64,000 nucleotides of DNA, taken from NCBI GenBank assembly GCA_017607445.1, contig JAEVHH010000006.1, forward strand, positions 2,294,001-2,358,000. Direction: 5' to 3'. The notes below the pieces were generated by a model. It saw only the letters and a program-made list of their open reading frames with translations, was not told where the DNA came from and ran no database searches. The translations under genes were made by a program, and so were the position numbers. Of this stretch, positions 23,022 through 33,573 are shown in pieces. Origin of the DNA: Histoplasma ohiense (Eukaryota; Ascomycota; Eurotiomycetes; Onygenales; Ajellomycetaceae). The number at the start of each line of letters is the position of its first letter. The first letter of the stretch is position 1.

Positions 23022-24952
23022 ATGTTAGAATTCCTTTATATGCAGCATTTCCTCAGCTCCTCGTTCGAAGTAGCACCAAGGTATGATATCACCTAGCTCA
23101 TCTCATTTTGTCTTTGGACTGGCTTAATTTTGACTGTCTTGCCAAAGATATACAAACCTACGCCCTGTCAAGATCAAGGGTTCTAATATCATCTGGTACG
23201 GGCTCATTTACATCTAACCTTTTGCCCCATATCTTACAATTTCACAACTGAAGGATGTGCCATAACAGCTCAGCCAGCGATAACCTGCTCGGCATCCAAG
23301 TCGCAATTAAGAAAATATATCAACCCTTCGCCCGCTCCGACCTGTGCCGGAGAGCGTATCTAGAACTAAAGCAGTTGAAACTACTTAAGCATGAAAATGT
23401 CCTCCCTCAACCCAACCCCCTTTTCCTACGAACGAGCATTTGCACCATTTGTATCGACCCCCTCACTAACTTGTGTGCCGTTTTCTTTCCTACTAGATCG
23501 CTGGCTTGCAGGATGCGTTCCTGTCATTCGGAGGGAATTTGTAAGCATGTCCTTGATCCTCGACTTGCTTTTGCAAATCTCAACAGGCAATTTTGAGCTT
23601 ACCAGAACGTATAGATATCTCATATCACAGCACCAAGGCATGACTCTTGATCAATGTCTTGCATCCAGTACGCTCCAGCAATATGCAAGAGTTTTCTTCT
23701 ATCAACTCCTGGTATGTGCTGACCCTCCAGATCCACTATTTCCAGCTTGCCAATAGGCGACCTCGCTGTTAATCAATTTATCCGCAGCGGGGGTTGAAAT
23801 ATCTTCATTCCGCAAACATAGTGCATTGCGACTTGAAACCATCCAGCATCCTCATTACCCGGGGCTGTGACCTGCAAATAACTGGCCTGGGCCACTCACG
23901 AATTCATGGTGAGAGAGTTACGATAGATCATGTTTACGACAACGCAAACCAATGCTATCAGGCTCCAGAACTCATGTTAGATGCACAGACTTATCACCCT
24001 GCCATGGACATGTGGGCGGCAGGCTGTGTCCTTGCAGAAATGATAAATGGCTGTCCCCTATTTTCCGAAGAACGATGCACGAATCAACTATACGCCATTA
24101 TTAAGTTGCTTGGGTATGCGCCAGGCGATCTGATGGACGGGCTCAGTAGTGGGAATGTAAGTATATGCTATATGCTGCCGAACACTTAGGCTAGCCTTAC
24201 ACAGGATGCCGGCTGAGATGGCTAATCTCTTGAACATTGAACAAGATTATTGGTTATTTAAAGTCTTTACCAGCTCGCGATTGGAAGCCTTTGAGAAAGC
24301 ACATCTCCACGTCCGATAATGAAGGTAGGGAAAGAGGCCCAATTTGCTTTCCTTCCCCATTCCCTCTGTCTTTATTTTCTGTTTCTACATTTTTCCCCTT
24401 CCCCTGCAACGTAGCTAAACTTCACTTCACCATGTAAAATATACCGGAAGGGCGCTAATTCGTTTCTAATCCACCTCTATTCCACGAACAGCCCTTGACC
24501 TTCTAGAACAATTGCTCGACTTCGATCCAGCGATAAGATATCCTGCCACCCAGGCGCTCGAGCATGTATATGTTTCACTTTACCATGATCTAGCGGACGA
24601 ACTGACGTCTGACAAGACATGGTCAGTCGCCGACTTGGATTATGCCGAGTGGCCGGTCAACGATTGGAAAACCTTGATGTATGTGATGCGTATCCACCAT
24701 CGTCCAGTCCAACCTCCCATCATGACCTCGCTTCCCGCTTTCCCCTGCCCCCTGCCACCCGGACACGTTCGAAACACGCCCCATCGGTTCCCTTGCATGG
24801 CCCTATCTAGTATATATGAGAAGATGGCAGATTTTGCTAACGGTTCGGTGCGTGAAATTCGGCCTTTGCTTTCTCTTGACAGTCTCTCCGAAATTGTAGA
24901 CCATCATGAGCTTAGAAACGGGCACCAGCAGCCGGTGGAGTGTCCAAATTAA
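23022..24952 (+). CDS. Hog1-like MAP kinase paralogue with degenerate catalytic motifs (predicted pseudokinase)
   Basis: Eight exons (23022-23080, 23148-23195, 23254-23398, 23497-23540, 23606-23711, 23788-24156, 24246-24324, 24492-24952) splice in frame to 436 residues. The body follows Hog1/p38: VAIKK with the ATP-anchoring Lys (K55), GLKYLHSANIVHCDLKPSS, MDMWAAGCVLAEM, LLDFDPAIRYPATQALEH. Key positions have changed. The glycine loop is KIKGSNIIW with no GxGxxG. HRD is HCD (D149 kept). DFG is G167-L-G. The TGY phosphorylation lip is absent (VTIDHVYDNANQCYQAPE). A tail of about 100 extra residues follows the Hog1-type end. The donor of intron 3 (GTCCTC) is weak. The open, well-spliced frame argues for selection on the protein despite lost catalysis, perhaps as a scaffold or decoy in the osmotic-stress cascade (inference). 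Confidence 0.8.
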
Positions 24953-25598
24953 GTATGGGAGACGGTGATGATTTCGTCGTGACGACTGATGATCCTCTTT
25001 TTGTCCCTTCATCGGGAACATTCATTTCTCGGGTGATGTGGGGTTCATTGAAAATTTGTTGACAAAGAAATAACGGCTTCGTGCTGCCACATTTTAATGA
25101 TTGGCAACTAATTGGTGGCTAGCCAGCCAGCCAGTACTGGCTTTGGGTTTGGAGTGTAACTGCCAGTGATAGTTGTAGGATCAAAAAATAAAAACAATAA
25201 AGAACAATTGGAAAAATAATAAGTTGCAGCGCACAAACTCTTATGCTAGATGACTACAGAGATAGCCTGGATTAGAAAGACGCTTATAAATACAGCTTAT
25301 GGAGACTCAATTGACTGGTGAGAAGGAATATGCAATGTAACTTGCTTAACTGGATCAAATAAACATTGATATGATGAAGGGAAGCGGACGTTTTGATGCA
25401 AACTTGAAGGCTTGCCAGCTTATTTGATGGCCCTCTTTACAACTCATGAAATTGAATTTGTGCTGAACGAGTGAGTTTGTTTCAGTTTTTTATAAATGAT
25501 CAAACGGCAATATTCTTTTGCTTCCCCTGCTTCGTCTGATACTAGTATCGCTTTTTTCGAGCCCCTGTCTGCCTGTGGTCAATTAGGGCAAGGACGAC
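24953..25598. other. Intergenic, AT-leaning
   Basis: No gene seen. It contains the 3' region of the kinase gene and the distal promoter of the thiamine gene. Confidence 0.5.
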
Positions 25599-25624
25599 CA
25601 CGTGCTGCGCAATATAATATATAA
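25599..25624 (+). promoter_or_regulatory. Putative core promoter of the thiamine gene
   Basis: A palindromic CACGTG (25599-25604) lies just before TATATAA (25618-25624). A TATA box here would place the transcript start near 25650 and give a leader of about 500 nt, enough to hold the riboswitch intron. Position and motif only; not proof. Confidence 0.45.
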
Positions 25625-25770
25625 GCCCCTCTCCCCGCACGCCAGAGCATTCTCTGTCAAACTTCCCACGACAAACCTCAGTTGCAGTTAGCTCCCTTCC
25701 CCATCTCTCGCTTTCAATTCCATCCTCACCTCTAGATTTCGAACATTTTTTCATCCGGGTACGGCTCAGC

Positions 25771-25851
25771 ATGGATAGCGTCGTTGTCCTCTCTTGCGAT
25801 GGAGTTGTCGCCGAATGGTCAAGGTATTGTTGCAACCATGCGTGCACATGA
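25771..25851 (+). other. Upstream ORF in the thiamine gene leader (26 codons)
   Basis: ATG at 25771 opens 26 codons and ends with TGA at 25849-25851, before the leader intron. A second upstream ATG at 25870 runs into the leader intron: if the intron (25912-26108) is removed it stops at once at the first exonic codon TGA (14 codons); if retained it continues through the riboswitch to 26091. Such upstream frames are the known way fungal NMT1-type riboswitches control translation. Confidence 0.55.
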
Positions 25852-25949
25852 CAGGTGTTCGATCAGTTCATGTTCTCTCAGCGGCTTAGCTCTATATACT
25901 CTTCTTCGAAAGTATGTGCCTCGTGGATATTTTATCCAGCCACACTTTT

Positions 25950-26050
25950 TCTGAATTGGGGCGGGCCTGCAGCTGGTGATCATGAACTGATTGTTCTGAG
26001 ATTATACTGTCTGAACTTGATCTGGGTAATTCCAGCGAAAGGACATGTTA
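25950..26050 (+). ncRNA. TPP riboswitch in the 5' leader intron of the THI5-type gene
   Basis: The conserved thiamine-pyrophosphate aptamer elements are present in order. A G-rich 5' strand (TTGGGGCGGGCC, 25956-25967) is followed by CTGAGA (25996-26001), the pyrimidine sensor, and then CTTGATCTGGGTAATTCCAG and CGAAAGG (26016-26042), the pyrophosphate sensor helix. The aptamer lies inside a likely leader intron with donor GTATGT at 25912 and acceptor CTGACAG at 26108. In Neurospora NMT1 and Aspergillus thiA, TPP binding changes splicing of such an intron and shuts off expression. The same control is expected here when thiamine is plentiful. Confidence 0.9.
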
Positions 26051-26152
26051 CGCTTGATATCCAAGGTCCCTATATACGTTGTTGTGGTTGATATGCTGAC
26101 TCTGACAGTGACACTCAATTTGCCTTGAACTTACATCGCTCTTGTTGCCATC

Positions 26153-27424
26153 ATGTCTACCGATAAGATTACTTTTTTGACCAATTGGTAGGTCTCTTGA
26201 GCGCGGAAATGGGCGCACTGACGCACTTAATTAATTATACCCAACCCCAATTGGCTAAGAATGGATCAATTGAATGTTAAAAGGCATGCGACCCCGTATC
26301 ATATCCCCCTTTACCTCGCGCAATCCAAGGGATATTTCAAGGATGAGGGCATTAAAGTGGCCCTTCTTGAGCCCAATGACCCCTCTGATGTCACTGAGAT
26401 CATTGGGAGTGGAAAGGTCGACATGGGCTTCAAAGCCATGATCCACACTCTCGCTGTTAGTGGAGACTATTTTACTTTATATTATATATGTATGTCAATG
26501 ATAGAAATGCATTGATGCTTATGGATCCGTCTAGGCGAAAGCTCGCAACTTCCCAGTTGTTTCCGTCGGATCGCTTTTGGATGAACCCTTTACCGGTATT
26601 GTCTACTTGAAGGATAGTGGTATTACCATGGACTTCCACTCCCTGAAAGGGAAGCGGATTGGATACGTTGGTGAATTTGGAAAGGTTTGAGCTTCCCAGC
26701 TTAGCAATGATATTTCCCAAGGAATAAGCCACTCACCAAATTTCGCTAGATTCAAATCGATGAACTTACAAAGTACTATAACATGTCTGCATCCGACTAC
26801 ACTGCCGTCCGCTGCGGAATGAACATCACCAAGGCCATCATTCGCGGCGAGATCGACGCGGGTATCGGCCTCGAGAATGTTCAGATGGTCGAGTTGGAGG
26901 AGTGGCTTGCGGAGCAGAATCGCCCTCGTTCCGATGTCCAAATGCTTCGCATCGACCAACTCGCGGAGCTCGGATGCTGCTGCTTCTGCTCCATCTTGTA
27001 CATCGTAAACGAGACATTTATTTCCCAGAACCCGGAGAAGGTCTCCAAATTCCTCAAGGCAGTCAAAAGAGCCACAGACTATGTTCTCGCGAAACCCTCA
27101 GAAGCTTATGAAGAGTACGTTGACGTCAAACCCGTTATGGGCACTCCAGTCAATCGTAAGATCTTCGAACGTTCCTACGCCTACTTCAGTAAAGATTTGA
27201 AGAACGTCCAGCGAGACTGGATTAAAGTGACCAACTACGGCAAACGTCTCGACATTCTGGACGCTAGCTTCGAACCAAACTACACGAACAAGTTCTTGAG
27301 CTGGACGCTTGAGCCCGAATCCGACGATCCAACGGGCGACCAGTGTCGGATGGCAGACTTGCAGCGCCAGGTTGCTGCTGAGGGTGGGTTTCGAAGACTT
27401 GAGCCCGCTGCGGTCAAGGCCTGA
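26153..27424 (+). CDS. thi5: 4-amino-5-hydroxymethyl-2-methylpyrimidine phosphate synthase (THI5/NMT1)
   Basis: Four exons (26153-26187, 26284-26455, 26535-26684, 26750-27424) give 343 residues. This suicide enzyme makes the pyrimidine half of thiamine from pyridoxal phosphate and one of its own histidines. The family's key residues fall at the yeast numbers: Lys62 (binds PLP) and His66 (donor) in GFKAMIHTLA, and the iron-binding CCCFC at 195-199. NWHATPYH across the first junction is also family-typical and fixes the acceptor at 26284, because nearer AGs give a stop. The length matches yeast Thi5. It is cytosolic and probably highly expressed when thiamine is low, under the riboswitch upstream. 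Confidence 0.96.
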
Positions 27425-27826
27425 GATTCATCCACAAGCCGTCTCAATCAACATGAGTCACTAGCATCCCTGTCGGCAGTATGTATTTTATATTATCCAA
27501 TCAGGGTGGCACCATTGAATGTACAGGGGCTCCATTCCTCTACACAGAAAAAGTCTCAAGGAAGAAGTTGAAATCCATGTCTTAGGTAGTTTTTTTTTTT
27601 TTTTTTTCCTCTTACAGATCGCTCTCCAACTGAATGACAATCTTTTCAAACATCATTTTTGTCCATAAGTGATCTATATCCAGCTCCATGCTATAGATTG
27701 AGCCAATGGACCCACGGACTCAAAGCTTAACCTCCCTGTTCCAGTTCCTATGGCTGCAAGGATAATTAAACGACTGTTTCGGCGCGTATATACGGCTTTC
27801 AGAGTACATATTGTCATGGTACAGAA
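27425..27826. other. 3' flank of the thiamine gene
   Basis: No gene seen. It has a run of 18 T at 27590-27607. Confidence 0.6.
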
Positions 27827-28989
27827 CAGTGGGGGGTAATAATTATATGTATGTACATACATGTACACTAGCATGTTTTCGCGTCAACCAAGATATCTAC
27901 CCCCTACTTTCATCCTTGTTTATTTCTCCATAATCATGCTTATATTCATGCAAGTTCTTGAAAAATGTCAGACAGAAATCAAAATATGACTTCTATTCTA
28001 ATCCAGTATATTCTTCTACTATATGAGAATAATCACACATTCTCATCTATTGTCTACAATTTGAATCTACCTCACTCTACTGTTCTCTTCATTGTCTACT
28101 ATGAAATGTGTCTGAAATCTGTATCTACAATCTCTAAGAAAAGATCTGACAGATCTTCTACGCTCTCTGCTTATAATAAACACTGATTAATATATACAGT
28201 CACTTAGAATTCTTTTAAGTCTACTACTATCTTTTCTTTCAGTCACCCTCAAAATCAATCTACTATCTCAATCACAAAACTGTATAATTATATTTTAAGA
28301 AGAATAATCTTAATACTTTTTAATCTCATCAAAAGCCTATCTTAAGTCTCTACACAAGCAAAGTTGACAAAAATTCTGTTATTAATATAATTCAAGTGTG
28401 GACAGCTATAAGCTGAGATTTCAAATCAGTGCTTGTTTTTCATTCATCTGAAGTTAGAATGGATTTCTTCCACTACATCAGCATTCTATCAAGTTTTGAC
28501 TATCCTCATTATAAGAGAATCTTTTAAAAACATGGAATTGTATATTGACTGAATGATGAAGTATGTTATCATATCTTTAAGACTGTAAAAGAGTGAACAA
28601 AGAATGTTCTAATGAAAATCGAAATACAAAGAATAGTCAGTACAATCTTCTGATTTAAATTCTATTGAAAATCTATGAATGATTATAAAGTATCACGTAT
28701 TAAAGATAAGATATAGAATTCAATCTTCAGAGTAGAAGATACAGAGTTTAATAGAGTCAAAATCACGGTGAATAAAGACAGTAATCAAAGCTAGAGAAGA
28801 TGTAACTAAATATCAAAGAAGATATTATATAGAATTAATTCTCTATATTATATTCTATATAATACTCTACTGTCAGAGTCATTTCTCTTATATTGATTGA
28901 GATATTTAAAATAATAGATGATTGCAATATTCTTGGTTGATGTGAAAATCAAAACATGCTAGTGTATGTATAATAATTACCCCCCACTG
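27827..28989. mobile_element. Decayed Tc1/mariner-like DNA transposon
   Basis: About 1.16 kb bounded by imperfect terminal inverted repeats. Both ends begin CAGTGGGGGGTAAT, and shared blocks ACTAGCATGTTTT and TCAACCAAGA follow at matching distance (to about 27893 on the left, from about 28929 on the right); the left copy carries a few extra bases. The right end is followed by TA, the usual target duplication of this class; the left has AA. The interior is extremely AT-rich and littered with stops, as expected after repeat-induced point mutation. One frame (27965-28183) still shows an HTH-like LPHSTV and SVSTI stretch as in Tc1 transposases. No active transposase remains. Confidence 0.82.
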
Positions 28990-29310
28990 TATGTACATGT
29001 ACACAATTGTAGGCTGAATTCATGGATTTGGACATGACCGTGAAGGTCCAGAAAAGCTCTATTTGTTTAAGGGGATGAGTTACATGCAACTTGCTCTATC
29101 CGTCACCGCAATGAAAGCAGTCGAGAAAAACTGATTCAGGAATAGAAATCTAACTGCGCGCTGCATTGACTAAATATGGGGCAATGGATGTTGCGAAGGC
29201 TAGTAATTGAAAACGCGACATCCGAACAAAAGAGCAAGAATAGCCTGTATTATCATCCGAAAGCAACTTGAAGCTACCTGGGTAGCTATGGGACATCCAC
29301 ATGCTCCAGC
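28990..29310. other. Spacer right of the transposon relic
   Basis: Nothing recognised. Confidence 0.5.
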
Positions 29311-29629
29311 TCAGTGCTTCAGGTCCTTGCATACGCCGGTTTCCTCCTTTGGAAGTTGCTGGGAGTTTCATCAAGGAGTCAGGTTTCAAACGATCTCCAA
29401 ACTTGATAACACGGGAGGGGGCAGAGGAATAAAACAAACCTCGCAGTATCCGCTCTCGCAGTAGCCCATGCTCCCATCTTGTTTGCATTTCCTTCCATTA
29501 GGGATCTTGAAAGAAGTTAGCTTGTGTTGTTGGTTGTAATAGGAATCATGGACGTAGGGTCTGATATATTCATACCAGGGCAAGCGCAGTGCCGATGAGG
29601 GCAAGAGTAGCGAGGAGAGTGAACTTCAT
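29311..29629 (-). CDS. Very small cysteine-rich secreted peptide
   Basis: Three exons on the minus strand (29576-29629, 29440-29505, 29311-29346) give about 51 residues. Exon 1 encodes a textbook signal peptide (MKFTLLATLALIGTALA). Intron 1 (70 nt) has GTATGA, GCTAAC and TTCAAG; intron 2 has GTTTGT, CTGAC and CCAAAG. The predicted mature part of about 33 residues has four cysteines spaced C-x8-C-x4-C-x6-C, is rich in K/R/E/G and ends KDLKH. An acceptor three bases later would drop one Glu. It looks like a minimal two-disulfide secreted peptide. I do not recognise a family, and whether it is an effector, signal or defence peptide is open. Confidence 0.62.
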
Positions 29630-31753
29630 GGTTACGGGAGGGATGTTGAGCTCGAAGTAGATGGTATAACTGAGCCGCAATGTACGGAGTATTGGATTGA
29701 GGGATAGTTTTGATGTTGCCTCCCGGAAGAAAGGGGTTGGAAGCCGTATTTATATGCCTGGAGTGCGGGATCTACTCGTGCTCCAGAGATATGGACCTAG
29801 AAGCGCAGATCACCGCCATTTGCACGAGCGAGGTAACAAACAAGGCGCGTCGATCGTCATTCATTTGTATATTCGATCGATTGCACTGCATCAAAGGCGA
29901 ACCCTTTCAAGCTGTCAAGGTGCTTTTCGTCTGTGCGCCGCGCCTTGAAATGCAATCGCTTTGGATTCTTCGCTGACATCTTTCCAATTCTTTGTTCGTC
30001 CGTTAACTAACTCAATTACCCCATGTAAGATATCGACTCAGTTAGTCGACTTCCTTCTATCACATGCACAGGTATTGTACGGTATCACAAAGAAAATATG
30101 ATATGTAATGTTAGCTGCACCAAGCAGTAAGGGTATATCCACCTCTCTGGAACTTGATTCCCAAAAGAAACACCCCACAATAATGAAACCTAAGATTTTA
30201 TAGGCCCGTAATAGCTGGGGAGGTGGGCGTGGCAGATCTGCGGTGGGTTCAAAAATGGCTGATGCTGCATGCTGCTCGAAATGATGCTTGACCACTAGCC
30301 TCTTGAGGTCCACCAGAGCAGTGATGATCAATGTAACAAAGGTCCCAACTCAGGAACCAGTTCGACATTCCAGACCTGAGAATTGATAGCTACCGTGAAT
30401 TAACGGTGGGTTCGTTCCAGTAAAGAGCTCGCCGCAGGCTGGAAAATGCAGGAGATTTTGTTTACTAGCACAGTGCATGGTTGGATGCATCAGATATGCA
30501 TAGCTATCGAATATGCCACTAGCTAACTATCGAAGCCAGTTCGAGGACAGGCTAGCATAAGGTGCGCATTGATGATCGAACGCGTGTCAGTTGGTTGCTT
30601 GGATCACCAATTGCGCGGGAAGTTGGGATGTTGGGGTCTCAACTCATGCCAGCTCGTTTCTTTTTTTCATACTCTGTACGACTTTGTTCTTGGGTCACGG
30701 ATGCTTTGCATAGAGGGATGATATACCAACCACGACGTGGAATCGGAGCGCATATCGCGATGCGTATGTGTGAAACCAGTAGTTAAACCTCTAGGTTCAA
30801 AGAAATAAAAGCTTCCACCAAGCTCCATCACCAAAAATGCCACTCATTTAATAAGTGACGCTTCATCACACAAAAGTCGTTGTTTTATCCTAGTTTTATA
30901 TTTGTTTGATCCTTGTAAGTGAAAAGCTAGTTTCTTATAGGATTCTCCCCATAAAGACTTTGGACTCACCTTCATTCCAAAGCCCTAAAGGCACCCCAAG
31001 ATTTAGGCGAGATTTAGTTAAACATCACAGGAATTAACTTCATATGTGAGCAACAGCAATTATAAATTGCCTTTAAGTTACTAAGAACTGGCTATCGCTG
31101 TTCTCAGTGAAAGGGAAATAGATAAAAATGGCAGCATAAATAGAAGAATACTCTGGCTCCACTGGCTAAAATAGTGTATATTAAAGGGCTGAGACTGTTA
31201 AGTGCTAGAAGTTAAATTAATTGATTGATGAAGCTTTTTTTACTTACTATTCTGTCTTTACGCTCATAGCAGTCTGTTGTTTGGCGTCATGCCAGGCGCC
31301 TCAGGGCCCCATATGCCCCGAAGGGTTTAACTGCGAATAGGGTCCGGCTCCTATAACCGCAAGCGCTGTCCTGGTGGTTGGCCTTAGCCGAGTGGCCCAA
31401 GCCCTGCCTGCCCGCTTGGCTTTCCACTATAACCAAAATGGATTGATGATTATTCCAGCGTAGATAAACAAGATATTTATATGAAAATTATATTTCTACT
31501 CATCCGAATAGCAAAACTCAACTATGCAAGTCCAGTCACCACAACAGAAGTTTATGGCCTTGACACCTAACTTGGCTGCTAAAGCCCCTGGGCGCATTTC
31601 AGATAGTATGCATTGATCCAGAAATATCGGTGAGAGATTCAGCGAGGGCGTGACCTTATTCAAAATATTTGCACAACGTCGTTCTACTGCCGTCTGAGTA
31701 GAGCAAACACAAGTGGAACGGATAAGCACAACGTCCCGTATACATAATAGATA
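29630..31753. other. Gene-poor spacer
   Basis: No supported gene. A minus-strand frame at 31496-31729 (containing CANILNKVTPSLNL) looks faintly protein-like but has no partner exon. AT content rises near 30840-31240. Confidence 0.45.
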
Positions 31754-32873
31754 ACACCCCCACCTCCACCATCCTATTCCTCCACGGATTCCCCTCTTCC
31801 AGTTACGACTGGCGCCACCAAATCACCTTCTTCACAACGAACGCCTATGGCGTCCTTGCGCCTGACTTGCTCGGATACGACCAGAACACACCAGCTTCTG
31901 GAGCTGATGTAAATGACCTAACATAGCCGACGGAGCTCTCAGACTACAAAGCCAAGACAATGTCTGCAGATATTATTGCGCTGCTGGACCGTTGAGAATA
32001 TCTCCTGGCCTGTCCACGCCGTGGGGCATGATACAGGCTGCTATCTGCTCTCGAGGCTGGGGAATTATTACCCCACACGGCTTGCTAGCTTGTCGTTCTT
32101 GGAAGTCCCGTACCAGAAGCCTGGTGAGAGCTTTCATCTCGATGCGATTAATGAGATGGTAAAACAGGTATTAGGGTTCGAGAGGTTTGGGTACCTGAAG
32201 TTTTTTGTGTCGGAGGGGGCAGTGGGGCTCATTGAGGAGTATGTAAGTGTTTGGCCATGATCTTTGTATTGGTATACACCGCTGGTGGGGCAGATTGGCC
32301 AATTGAACTTGCTAGGTGGATTCGTTCTTCACATTGTTCTACCCCGCAGAGGCCGATTTATGGATCGAACACCTAGGGCCACCAGGGGCCCTGGAGACAT
32401 GGCTGCGGAACAATCATACAGCGCCATTGGCCCCGTATATCACGGAAGAGGTGCGTAGGGCCATGAGGAAATTAATTCCTCAATGCTATAGTTAGTTATA
32501 TTCTAACGTTCAACAGGGGAAAGACACTCACTTCAAGATCATGCACGGCCATTACAAATCTGCGTTGATGTGGTATCGCGCCCTAGTAGGGAATATCAAT
32601 GTCGACGACGAGATCCAGGCACAGTTAGACTCGAAACTCTACCAGCCAGTGTTGATGCTCACCTCGCAGCCAAGCCGGTTGAACATACCAGGCGCAGCAG
32701 CGGGCATGATGAAACAGTTTAGGCAGAACTTGACTGTCAGGGAAGTTGATGCTAAAGGGCATTGGATCCAGTTGGAGGCGAGGGATGAGGTAAACGAGGT
32801 TTTGTTAAGTTTTTTTCGAGAGAATATAGGAAGGTTGGCAGGGCTCTTGCAAAACAAGATATTTTGCAGCTAA
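31754..32873 (+). pseudogene. Broken alpha/beta-hydrolase (epoxide hydrolase type)
   Basis: The reading starts without an ATG at ILFLHGFPSSSYDWRHQI, the oxyanion-hole HGFP motif. A stop at 31924-31926 sits in an 18-base insert resembling a shrunken intron (GTAAAT...CTAACATAG). A one-base shift near 31993 is needed to reach VHAVGHDTGCYLLSRLGNYY, which holds the nucleophile Asp. Two normal introns (starting near 32242 and 32451) join DSFFTLFYPAEADLWIEHLG and then THFKIMHGHYKSALMWYRAL. The catalytic His is in KGHWIQLEARDEVNE and the frame ends at 32873. The product would be a soluble epoxide hydrolase-like enzyme; the missing N-terminus plus two breaks make it a pseudogene. Confidence 0.78.
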
Positions 32874-33186
32874 TGAACAAACAAATCTCTGCTCTGGATT
32901 TGTAAAAGTATTCATATATCCGCACATTTGGTTGGATATAGGCTGTCATGCCTACCCCTTCTTTTCTCTTCCATACATCTCCAGGCTCCGATTCGCGAAG
33001 CAATTATATTGGCCATTGAGGGTACTAGTAACTAGGCGTGATACCAGCTACGTGGAATGGATTCGTGCCAGAGCTGATTCTCAGAGACATGCCTCATCGT
33101 AACAGGATGCCGAACCCCTTGGATGTGAAATGAATTATCAAGCATACGCAGAAGACATCATAGATTGGACAGGCAGTTGCGTCTAA
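32874..33186. other. Spacer between two pseudogenes
   Basis: Nothing clear. Bases near 33140-33180 may belong to the aldolase relic. Confidence 0.4.
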
Positions 33187-33573
33187 GCTTCCCGCAGATG
33201 CTGAATCAACCAGACCCAAGCAAGTTCGTTACCGAAACCTCAAGTCTTTGGTAAGTTGTCGGAACCTTTTAACCTCGAGAGCTCAGGTGTTTAGATGTCT
33301 CTACATATTTTCCGTTCAGCGTCAAAGGCGCGGGTGTCTCACATCGAAGAGACGTGGGTTAGTTTGTACGGACTAGGGTTGATTGGCTCGCGCCTGCTTT
33401 TGGAATTGTGCAGGAGAGATGGTCCCGGTGGAATCTTGTTGGAATATGACCTGTTGTGGAGGATTAGGGGGGCGGTGGGGAATAACGTGAGGCTTGTGTT
33501 GCACGGAGCAGATCCATTTACGAGGGAGATTTTTGAGAAGTCTATTGGGTGTGGGGTGTCAAAGGTTAATTAA
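33187..33573 (+). pseudogene. Remnant of a class II fructose/ketose-bisphosphate aldolase-like gene
   Basis: Two coding islands. 33198-33245 reads NQPDPSKFVTETSSL. In 33295-33573 LLEYDLLWRIRGAVGNNVR is followed by LVLHGADPFTREIF and GCGVSKVN. The LxHG and GVxKxN motifs are the C-terminal barrel signatures of class II aldolases (zinc-binding His in LHGA). The zinc-binding and catalytic N-terminal half is missing and the middle is scrambled. The original enzyme would cleave a ketose bisphosphate or related sugar acid phosphate. Confidence 0.6.

Noticed and set aside
25823..25854. Second small intron in the thiamine leader (GTATTG to CATGACAG)
   Set aside because: Only about 31 nt, below a workable intron length for fungi, and no branch site.
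31496..31729. 77-codon minus-strand frame with several cysteines
   Set aside because: No partner exon, no signal peptide and no recognisable family.
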